Positions 7,801 to 14,497 of a stretch of DNA of 14,497 nt are shown in pieces (the stretch's first letter is position 1; the number at the start of each line of letters is the position of its first letter). Source of the DNA: Russula earlei (taxonomy: Eukaryota; Basidiomycota; Agaricomycetes; Russulales; Russulaceae); assembly GCA_025769875.1 (NCBI GenBank), contig JAGFNK010001130.1:1-14497 (forward strand), given 5' to 3'. Position numbers and translations under genes: made by a program. Under the pieces are notes generated by a model. That model ran no database searches and was not told the DNA's origin. It saw only the letters and a program-made list of their open reading frames with translations.

Positions 7801-8320
7801 TTTCAGGTCTTCAGGGAGACCCTTGGTATGTGTCTTTGCACGTGTTTACGACATCCTTAGATGGGTGGCCAAGGTGTCGGTGAATGACATCATAATCTAC
7901 CGCGTAGATAAGAGAATGCGCTTGCACGCTTTCAATTGAGGCGTCTAACCAGTACGTGGTTTGACCCGGGAATAAGGGGTAAGAGGACAGGATTATACGT
8001 CCGTCCTCTTGTAGGGAAATATGATTTCTATTCCCTAATGCATGCATCCCTTGTTGTAAAAACTCCCCCATAGATAATATCCGAGTGTTAATTTTCGGAA
8101 TATAAAGAACAGGAGAAATGCGTGTGACAACCGTTTTAGAGTTGACAGTGTGCCGAAGCAACACAGCGCCTTTGCCTTCCACATATATAGTGTTATCGGC
8201 AGTTTTAACAGGGGATCTTTCATGTGGCAAAGCCGGCATATACTCTATAAAATCTTTATTTTGAAGGTGAAGTGTGCAGACGCGCCAGAGTCAAGGAGCC
8301 ATAAGGATCCAATTTTACTC
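7800..8320 (-). pseudogene. Copia protease and pre-integrase finger (element A)
   Basis: On the minus strand, LWLLDSGASAHFT (about 8275-8315) is the aspartic protease active site. A 1-base shift in an A-rich run near 8260 leads to the open frame 8239-7811, which holds the rest of the protease (NTIYVEGKGAVLLRH, VLYIPKINTRILSMGEFLQQG) and the pre-integrase domain with YDVIHRHLGHPSKDVV (His pair near 7861-7890). The matching cysteines, CPGC in EQLVCPGCVQGK, lie after another shift near 7830. Protease would cut the gag-pol polyprotein; the His2-Cys2 finger precedes integrase. Confidence 0.9.
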
Positions 8321-8800
8321 AAGTCATGCTTTCCTCTACATCTTGAACAGTTTTTGTTACATTCACTTTGAAGGGAAGTAGTCCCTTCGCTAATTTGTAC
8401 ATTATACGATACAAGCAAAACATTTATTAGACATATCTAGCCCACTTTGGGGCTGGGGAGATGCTAATAAGTTCTTTAGCAAGTGAAAGGAGAGAGGGAG
8501 GCGCACACGCACGCTTCGTTATCTTCGGGGTCGCTGTCCCAATCAAGCACTTCATCCGACGGAGTCGGAGCATGCTCAGGGGTGGCAGCACTTGGGATAC
8601 CGTCATATATGTCAAATAAATCCAATGTGTTTGTTTGCGTGAAGTCGCCATATCCTGATCCATAGGGTCACGGACGGGCGATGGGAGTTGTGTCACAAGT
8701 ACCGGTTCCTCGGACGAATCGGCAAACCGGACAAGCCTACCCGGACAAGCCTCACGATTCCAGTGTTCGTATGACTCACTTAGCCTCGCGTGTACCACTA
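8321..8800 (-). pseudogene. Coding-like region upstream of protease (element A, uncertain)
   Basis: Directly upstream of the protease and in frame with it is a Cys-rich stretch, SECNKNCSRCRGKHDLSKIG (about 8305-8370), probably part of the gag-protease junction. Further upstream another minus-strand frame (about 8485-8660) reads as acidic sequence, for example PSDEVLDWDSDPEDNEACVC, before a TAA. A third frame (8427-8798, 123 codons) is open but resembles nothing I recognise. The acidic stretch suits the variable gag-protease linker of copia elements. No CCHC knuckle or gag core is seen, so gag is lost or too decayed. Function of the open frames is unknown. Confidence 0.45.
8727..8752 (+). repeat. 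Two tandem 12-bp repeats
   Basis: CCGGACAAGCCT occurs at 8727-8738 and 8741-8752, separated by AC. A short local duplication, possibly in the 5' regulatory part of element C or in the decayed end of element A. Confidence 0.7.
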
Positions 8801-9246
8801 CTTTCAGCGTGTTCTAGTTTCGATCGTCTCACTGCTACCTCATGTCTGCTATTTGATATAGACATAATTGTCATATAAACCGGTCAGTAACAGAGAACAA
8901 GCCCAAGCTTGTTCTCTTGTGAATATCATGGATTCTAGCTTCAGGGACTGTAGGCTTGCAGGGAATCAAGCAATCGACTCGAAAACACTTTCCACTCTCT
9001 AAAGTCTTCGAACGCGAGACTTTTCTGTCATATTCCTCTCCGCGAACACACTAGCTTCAGCTGTGTCGTTGCCGAGACCCCGAACTTCGCGAGAACTTAA
9101 TGTCTCGCTCGACTCGTGCGCACGTCTCGCGGTGAAACGATTTGTTGTCAGCGACACCGCCCCCAGTCGGTGACATTAGAACAGCTTACCACTCGAACCC
9201 TTGCCCCGACCACCGCTTACCGAGAAATATATTGATTTCTTCCAAC
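8801..9246 (+). other. Non-coding region upstream of gypsy gag (probable LTR and leader)
   Basis: No convincing reading frame on either strand. It has a TATA-like motif (CATATAAAC, 8872-8880), then a perfect hairpin (8892-8917), then a stretch rich in CGAGA/TCTCG motifs (9013-9131), and ends in the leader before gag ATG 9247. This looks like promoter, R-U5 and leader of element C. No second LTR is in the window to fix the boundaries and I could not identify a primer-binding site, so this reading is inference. Confidence 0.45.
8892..8917 (+). repeat. Perfect 11-bp hairpin
   Basis: AGAGAACAAGC (8892-8902) and GCTTGTTCTCT (8907-8917) are exact reverse complements around a 4-nt loop CCAA. It lies about 12 bp after a TATA-like motif, so it could be near the 5' end of the element C transcript. 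Role unknown. Confidence 0.8.
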
Positions 9247-10735
9247 ATGACTACAACTCGAGACTGGAAGACCAAAGGGTACCAAGTCCCAACCATTGAA
9301 GGACTGGCCGCCTCAAATGCCCCTTTGAATTGCTGCCTGATCAAGAAGAAAAGAATGTCCCCAGCTCACTGTTCGACGACGGCGTCGAGTTCTATACTAT
9401 ACAGAAAGATAGTGTACCATGGACTGGGTACTATGCCAACTGGATGGGTGCCAAGGTCGCCCTGGGTCATCTCTACGGTCTCTGGTTCGAAATTGAAAGG
9501 CGAGGAGACTCATGGGAAGCGACGCGCGTCGCTCGACTGGCCTTCAGGCTTCAACAAAGCCCTCTCAGAGGCATCAATATTACCACATTGACAGCCTCAG
9601 GCGCCCCCCTCCCTAGATCCAGAGCTCCAAGCCACGCCCCCACGCCAGGACCAGCTCCCACCACCACTCCGATGGAGCTCGAACCAACGACAACGACGAA
9701 CGTTTTCGCCGCCGCCGCTGACCCCGACCCAAGCCAACCAACCGCGTCGTCTGGGATGGCACTACCCCCCACTCGCGCCTCATTCCCCGGAATGGGAGGC
9801 TGCGGAATACGACCCCTGAGCCCGACCCCGACCCCGAGACTACGATACGTGCGCAGACCGCGACCGCAACGCACGCGGCCCCGACAACGGAAACTCGAGG
9901 GAATCCCCCCGACTTTTTCAATGGCGAAGCGCGCGCACACATGCATTTTTGGTCGCGTTCAACAGGTTTGTCCATGAACCATGACAGTAAGATTGCCAGG
10001 GATCCCATCAAGAAATGTGCATATTTTCTCATTAATGAAGGGACCCAAAGTCGAAGGATGGCTCGAGGCCATGGACCAGTGGCTCGAAGACGTACAGAAC
10101 GACCCCACTAACATCCCACTCGGATTGACAGCGTGGGAAGCCATGCGACAGCAATTCCGCCACGCGTTCACCGACTACGCAGAACGCGAGAAGGCCCAGG
10201 ATCGACTCAAAGAATTGAAAATGAAGATGGCCTACTTGACGACTATATATCTGAGTTCCAACTGCTGGCTAGACGAGCAGGGCTCGATGTCGACGAACCA
10301 ACGTCATGAGGCTATTCGTGGGGACTCCCACGATCCCTAGTCGAATCATGCCTCGATCTCGAAGACCCCACCTCCTTTATGGACTGGGTTGCAGCAGCAC
10401 AGAAACATCATAGGGTCTGGATGCGCAAACGCGCAATTTGTCCGACCATTCTAGCACACGCGGACGCAATTTCAACCAGCCTCAAAACAATAGACCTTGG
10501 GGACGACTCGTTAACTCGGCCTGGGCCAACCGCGGGAACAATCAAAACAACGCCACACCCGCACGTCCATCCTCCCACCGCGCGACCCGAATGCAATGGA
10601 TACCAGCGCAGGCGCCGCTCGCAAGGCAGTCACCGAAGCCGAGAAACAAAACACCGAGAAGAAGGAAGGTGTTTTCACTGCTCCCTTCGAGGACACCTGG
10701 CTCGTGACTGCCCCCAAAGCCGAAATGCGACATGA
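9247..10735 (+). pseudogene. Gypsy gag with CCHC zinc knuckle (element C)
   Basis: Starts at ATG 9247 (MTTTRDWKTKGYQVPTIEGLAASNA). After a 1-base shift near 9315 the frame to 9977 reads FELLPDQEEKNVPSSLF, YYANWMGAKVALGHLYG, then a long Pro/Thr-rich low-complexity part. Shifts near 9920 and 10020 lead to the retrotransposon gag core (SLMKGPKVEGWLEAMDQW, AWEAMRQQFRHAFTDYAERE), another near 10230 to YISEFQLLARRAGL, and later FMDWVAAAQKHHRVWMRKRA. The knuckle CFHCSLRGHLARDC is at 10670-10711. Gag builds the particle and binds genomic RNA. Similarity to gag of Agaricomycete gypsy elements is from general recognition, not a search. Confidence 0.88.
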
Positions 10736-11390
10736 CTCGTGTACGGCCACCGACACGACCACCATCACGTCCGAACCCTCCACTGTAGAAATAGTCGAGG
10801 AAGACACAACCGACAAGGTCGCAAAGGCAGCAAAGGCAGCAAAAGCGCTTTCGGTAGAAGAAAGGGAAGCCTTCATTAAGGCTTTAATGGGAGATGAAGA
10901 GGACAAAGAGCAGGATTTTTCGACGCTTGAGCATAACGGCGATTGCTCGAGCTTTAGGTATTGATCCCATGTACAAGTCTCAAAGAAAGTCAATATCAGT
11001 GATGACTACTATTTACATTGGATCGAACAAAGCCGAAAGAAAAGCCCTAATAGACAGTGGGGCTACTGAATGCTTCATATCTCCCAAAACGATAAAGGAG
11101 CTACATTTACAAACAAAGGAGTTACCCGGCCAGAAACGTCAAAAACGTCGACGGGACACTCAATCGTTCAGGAAGAGTTACTCAAACTGCCAATTGGAAT
11201 TAAAACTGTTGGGACAAAAACACATACATCAATTCCTGGTTACAGACATAGGACAAGGACATCATCCTAGGATATCCATTCCTAGAGTCGACCAATCCAA
11301 GAATAAATTGGTCTAAAGGAACCATCATGGGAAGAGTCACTCTTAAAGGAAACCAGGAAACCCCAGCTTGGATCAAACACTAAAAGACTG
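10736..11390 (+). pseudogene. Gypsy acidic linker and aspartic protease (element C)
   Basis: After the knuckle comes an acidic linker in the 10596-10964 frame: TVEIVEEDTTDKVAKAAKAAKA, coded partly by three 9-bp units (10821-10847), then ALMGDEEDKEQDF. A shift near 10915 leads to the protease: IARALGIDPMYKSQ, MTTIYIGSNKAERKALIDSGATECFI with the active-site DSGAT at 11053-11067, and KTIKELHLQTKELP. A shift around 11265 continues with LGYPFLESTNPRINW and GTIMGRVTL, the usual end of gypsy protease domains. The enzyme would mature the polyprotein. Confidence 0.88.
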
Positions 11391-12262
11391 GGAAGAAGGT
11401 GATGAACTATGGCTGCAAACCCGATTAAACAAAACAACTATCGCACAAACATTGGCGGAATCACAGATGCAGGAAAAATCAAAAACTTGGCAAGAGATAG
11501 TCCCTCATCGATACCATCAATACGGACAGGTGTTTATGGAACAAGAATCAGGAAAGATTTCCTGGACCGAGAAAATGGGATCACGCCATTGACCTAAAAC
11601 AAGACGCCCCAACAACAATTAATTGCAGAGTATAACCCCCTCTCACCTAAGGAAAAGAAGAACAGGGGAAATTTCTCGAACAAAATTTACGACTTAAACG
11701 GATAAGAAGGTCTAACTCACCATATGCCAGCGGGTTCTTCCTCATAAAAAAAAGATGGCAAATTCCGACCAGTGCAAGACTATAGAAACCTAAACAAATG
11801 GACAATACCTAACGTATACCCGCTGCCATTGATCCCAGAACTCATTCACGCCTTAGCGGGGAAAGAACTTTTTACTAAATTTGACGTTAGATGGGGCTAC
11901 AACAACATTCGAATCAAGAAGGAGACGAATGGAAAGCAGCTTTCAAAACTACGCGGACTGTTCGAACCCACGGTAATGTTCTTTGGATTGACAAACTCCC
12001 CGGCTACTTTCCAAACAATGATGGACGACATTTTCCAAGAAGAACTCGCACAAGGATGGCTAAAGATCTACATGGACGATATTATCATTGCTACCAAAAA
12101 TGATGAAACAGAACACACGTCCAAGGTCAACCACATATTGTCCAAACTGAAGCAACACGATCTACCTCAAACCGGAAAAGTGTCAATTTCACAAAACAAA
12201 GGTGAATACCTCGGAGTAATCATAGGAGAAGGCAAGATAACTATGGACCCTCAAGGTTAAAG
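11391..12262 (+). pseudogene. Gypsy reverse transcriptase (element C)
   Basis: The pre-RT part is fragmented (pieces such as WDHAIDLKQDAPTTINC near 11570-11630 and PYASGFFLIKK near 11720-11750, cut by a run of eight A at 11746-11753). The 11772-12260 frame then gives the RT proper: VQDYRNLNKWTIPNVYPLPLI, ELFTKFDVRWGYNNIRIK, FFGLTNSPATFQTMM, and the catalytic IYMDDIIIAT (YMDD codons 12069-12080), then GEYLGVIIGEGKITMDP. Near 11920-11950 the expected EGDEWKAAFKT is in another frame, so two 1-base shifts cancel within a few codons. All catalytic residues are present. Confidence 0.93.
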
Positions 12263-12870
12263 GAATTAAAGACTGGCCGACACCATCAACATTAAGGAAG
12301 TCAGAAGTTTTCTAGGATTTTGTAACTTCTACCGGAATTTTATACCTAACTTTTCGATAAAAGCCAGACCACTGAACGATCTAACAAAAAAGAATAAACA
12401 ATGGGAATGGACAATGAAGGAAGATCAAGCCTTTCAAACCTGAAAAAACCTGCATATCCTATCCGATACTCCGTACTCCAGATTGGACAAAACAATTTAT
12501 AATGGACACCGACGCATCGGATTCGCTGTAGGAGCAGTCATATCTCAAGAATATGAAGACGGTCTGCACCCAATCGCATATTATTCCAGAACATTACTAT
12601 GCAGAAAGAAATTACGATGCCCACGAAAAGAACTAGCAGCAGTAATCTTTGGACTGAAAAGCGGACACCATTCTTCCTAGGAGCCGATAAACCAGTAGGA
12701 TAAGAACCGACCACAAGAACCTTACATATTTTAAAGAACCACAAAAATTAACGGGACGACAAGCCAGATGGATGCAATATATGCAAGACTTTAACATCAC
12801 TATGGAACACGTCCCTGGACACACACACCATCGCCGATACACTTTCTCGTCGCAAAGACCTTAACAAAGG
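12263..12870 (+). pseudogene. Gypsy RT connection and RNase H (element C)
   Basis: After a shift near 12260 the connection reads GIKDWPTPS, then EVFLGFCNFYRNFIPNFS, and WEWTMKEDQAF. The RNase H core follows with FIMDTDASDS (first catalytic Asp, about 12505-12520), GAVISQEYEDGLHPIAYYSRTL, KELAAVIFGLK, RQARWMQYMQDFNITMEHVPGH, and the end IADTLSRRKDLNKG, spread over several frames with single-base shifts near 12440, 12530, 12660 and 12830. It removes template RNA during cDNA synthesis. Order after RT and before integrase fits Ty3/gypsy. Confidence 0.88.
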
Positions 12871-13179
12871 GGTAGGAGAACAAAAAACCACACTACTACC
12901 ACCTGAAATCTTTGCAAGAAAAACTTACCTACCAGACAAAATTGACAAACGACGAGAAATTCTAAGACAATTCCATGACCCCCCTTTGCAGGACACCCTG
13001 GAATAGCAAATACTTGGAACTTAGTCAAACAACATTACGAAGGACCTAGACTACGACAATTCGTAGAAAATACGTCAAAGGTTGTGCCAAATGTCAAGAG
13101 TCCAAAACCATATACCCAGAAAGAAAGCCCGACCTTTCCACTCGACACACCATGTTGAACAAGGCCCCTTTCAATACGT
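12871..13179 (+). pseudogene. Gypsy integrase zinc-binding N-terminus (element C)
   Basis: Coding pieces hold the H2C2 finger: FHDPP and GHPGIANTWNLVKQHYEGP supply the histidines, and KGCAKCQESKT the cysteines (codons 13083-13094). Frames change near 12985 and 13065. The finger binds zinc and helps integrase multimerise and bind DNA. The segment ends PFQYV at 13179, where block D begins. The next expected residues, SMDLITDLP, are at 13880-13906, so the break is an insertion with little or no loss of integrase sequence. Confidence 0.88.
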
Positions 13180-13875
13180 TGTAAGGAGGATTATGGCTGG
13201 CCACGAAATCACGTGCGGAAACGCGACGCGACACGACGTGACGCCTATCCTCTCCCTTGCCTCAGCTCGCTTTCATCCCTTGCCAACAGCTGCACACCAC
13301 CACGCACACCCGCGACCTCTCTTGTGCCCAACTTCAAGCCCTTTCTACCAACCACGCGTATGCCAAACGCTCACAAGACACGATTGCGTGCCAGGCTGTC
13401 CACACCGACCGCATTGCAGCCCTTGCCACCGACCACGCACCGACCTCACGAGCACGCCTACCACCTCACACCCGACGTCAAGACCCGGACGACCGCATCG
13501 CCCACCCATCGCCATACGCGCACGCACCCCACGCTCCGGCACACGCGACGCGTTCCGCGTCGAGCCTTTCACGATCGCCTAGACCGCTCGCCCGGTCTCG
13601 ATTGCCTTTCAAGACTCTACTTCCTTTTATCATCTCATTTCCTTTCATTACTGCCCCCTCTTACTACTCCCCTTCTTGTATATAAACACCTAGCTACCTT
13701 GTAGTAAAAAAGAGAAGTCCAGTGGAATCAGAATCTTTTCCCCCTCATCTGTCCACCTCTGCCTGAACCAGAACGACTGCGCACGACCACTTGTTCCTCC
13801 TCTCCCCCCCTCTACTCTTTCTGCTTGGACCGGTCAGCCTTACGATCTCACTCGCACGTCACCGGACGCGCTACA
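13180..13875 (+). mobile_element. Insertion D: probable solo LTR in gypsy integrase
   Basis: A block of about 696 bp splits the integrase reading frame exactly between PFQYV and SMDLITDLP. It starts TGTA and ends TACA, the TG...CA ends of an LTR. It contains a CACGTG E-box (13210-13215), a pyrimidine-rich stretch, and TATATAAA (13679-13686), followed by an A-run and a T/C-rich tail. It has no gag or pol sequence, which fits a solo LTR left by LTR-LTR recombination. The duplication is imperfect: TACGT before, AGTAT after, or ACGT against AAGT if the ends are moved one base. It is not the LTR of element B. Open frames inside it overlap in all three frames and look like a lack of stops in C-rich DNA. 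Confidence 0.65.
13679..13686 (+). promoter_or_regulatory. TATA box within insertion D
   Basis: TATATAAA preceded by about 60 bp of mostly C and T, a common layout in fungal RNA polymerase II promoters. It would drive rightward transcription into the gypsy integrase core. Confidence 0.6.
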
Positions 13876-14497
13876 AGTATCAATGGACCTCATTACCGAT
13901 CTACCTAATCAGAAGGATTTGACAGCGTCCTCACCATAGTCGATCAAGGATGTTCCAAAGCAACAAATTCATCCCATGTAACAAAACGATCGACGGAACA
14001 GGTTGCACACGAGTATCTAAAACACCTCGTGCCTTGGTTTGGAATTCCCAGAGAATCATCTCCGACAGAGACCCCCGATTCGCATCAAACTTCTCCAAAG
14101 CCATATGCAAAAACCTAGGGATCAAACAAAAACAGTCCACCGCGTTCCACCCTCAAACAGACGGACAAACAGAACGAATGAACGCATGGCTAGAACAATA
14201 TCTAAGACCCTGGACCACGACTCATCCTCATTCCAGGGCAAAAATGCTTCCTCTAGCAGAATACGCACACAACTCGTGGAAACATGAAAACATCACAAAG
14301 ATCACCACACGAACTCCTCATGGGATTCAAAACCCCAAATCAACATCAATCTAGAAGACAACAACATACCCTCATCCACCGATGCGTCTAAAATTACTAG
14401 AAGAAGCAAGACTAGACGCTCAACAACTTCTAGAACGCAAACACAACCCCTAAAACCAGACGTTAAGGAATGGAAGAAAGGAACCCTCGTATGGCTA
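13876..14497 (+). pseudogene. Gypsy integrase catalytic core, partial (element C)
   Basis: VSMDLITDLP carries the first catalytic Asp (codon 13886-13888). FDSVLTIVDQGCSKAT and HEYLKHLVPWFGIP follow with 1-base shifts near 13945 and 14010. The 13950-14354 frame gives IISDRDPRFASNFSKAI (second Asp, 14064-14066) and HPQTDGQTERMNAWLEQYL (Glu, 14172-14174), spaced 35 residues: DD35E. AEYAHNSWKHENI follows; after more shifts near 14305-14345 come LLEEARLDAQQLLERKHN and DVKEWKKGTLVWL at the window end, the start of the integrase C-terminal region. The rest and the 3' LTR are outside. Confidence 0.92.

Larger units (their letters stand above)
7076..8800 (-). mobile_element. Copia element A, 5' half (minus strand)
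   Basis: Continuation of the outer element on the far side of B. Read on the minus strand from about 8320 downward: protease, pre-integrase zinc finger, integrase core and integrase C-terminus, which joins the linker at 1777. The upstream limit is uncertain: coding-like minus-strand sequence continues to about 8800, but no recognisable gag core and no 5' LTR is seen, so the 5' end may be truncated or replaced by the 5' part of element C. Frames change by single bases near 7150, 7230, 7350, 7470, 7830 and 8260. Confidence 0.88.
9190..14497 (+). mobile_element. Gypsy element C (plus strand, truncated by window)
   Basis: Domain order is gag, CCHC knuckle, protease, RT, RNase H, integrase, which is Ty3/gypsy order. 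Left boundary is uncertain (somewhere in 8800-9246); the right end, including the 3' LTR, is outside. Pol from about 11,000 to 13,170 is A-rich on the coding strand, unlike elements A and B. Many single-base frameshifts occur, and a foreign block of about 700 bp (13180-13875) splits integrase. Confidence 0.93.

Noticed and set aside
9551..10032. Minus-strand Gly/Val/Arg-rich frames opposite gypsy gag
   Set aside because: Antisense of the Pro/Thr-rich gag segment; composition alone explains the open frames.
10821..10847. Three 9-bp units as a functional repeat array
   Set aside because: Codes AKAAKAAKA in the acidic/Lys-rich gag-protease linker; short slippage in low-complexity coding DNA is enough.
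13082..13704. Three overlapping plus-strand open frames of 142-166 codons in the C-rich block
   Set aside because: They overlap one another in all three frames, are low-complexity Pro/Thr/His/Arg, and lie in an LTR-like insertion; the lack of stops follows from base composition.
13180..13875. Block D as the 3' LTR of element C itself
   Set aside because: The integrase core continues after it, so it is internal; I see no matching sequence before gag in 8800-9246.

Overview
This window is made almost entirely of LTR retrotransposons. I see no host gene, rRNA, tRNA, CRISPR array or bacterial feature. The protein families (Ty1/copia elements whose integrase precedes RT, and a Ty3/gypsy element whose RT precedes integrase, with gag of the type seen in mushroom-forming fungi), the pyrimidine-rich tract before a TATA box, and nested, frameshifted elements suggest a basidiomycete fungus, probably Agaricomycetes, in a repeat-rich or heterochromatic region. 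That taxonomic call is inference from style; no host gene supports it.

Layout. (A) A copia element on the minus strand is split in two. Its pol 3' half (IN-RT linker, RT, RNase H) fills 1-1778, and its 5' half (protease, pre-integrase zinc finger, integrase) fills 7076 to about 8320, with unresolved coding-like sequence up to about 8800. Its RNase H end runs off the left edge. (B) A whole 5,297-bp copia element on the plus strand, 1779-7075, sits inside A. It has 481/480-bp LTRs (TGTTGA...TCAACA), a perfect 5-bp target-site duplication TCATG, a primer-binding site complementary to the anticodon region of initiator tRNA-Met, gag, protease, integrase, RT and RNase H domains in copia order, and a polypurine tract. 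(C) A gypsy element on the plus strand runs from about 9.2 kb (gag start 9247) to beyond the right edge, in the order gag, zinc knuckle, protease, RT, RNase H, integrase. (D) A block of about 700 bp with TGTA...TACA ends and a TATA box interrupts C between the integrase zinc-binding part and the catalytic core. It is most likely a solo LTR of another element.

Condition. All catalytic motifs are recognisable (protease DSG, RT YVDD/YMDD, integrase DDE, RNase H acidic residues), but every element carries many single-base frameshifts and few in-frame stops. The two LTRs of B differ by only five substitutions and one 1-base indel, so B is a recent insertion. The 1-base indels could be real decay or residual long-read sequencing error.

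Order of events read from the nesting: A inserted first, B later jumped into A's integrase-RT linker; independently C inserted and was later broken by D. The relative age of A and C cannot be read. I found no convincing new biological system. The most unusual things are LTR hairpin modules in B, an upstream AUG built into its half-tRNA primer-binding site, and a paired CpG change inside an LTR palindrome.
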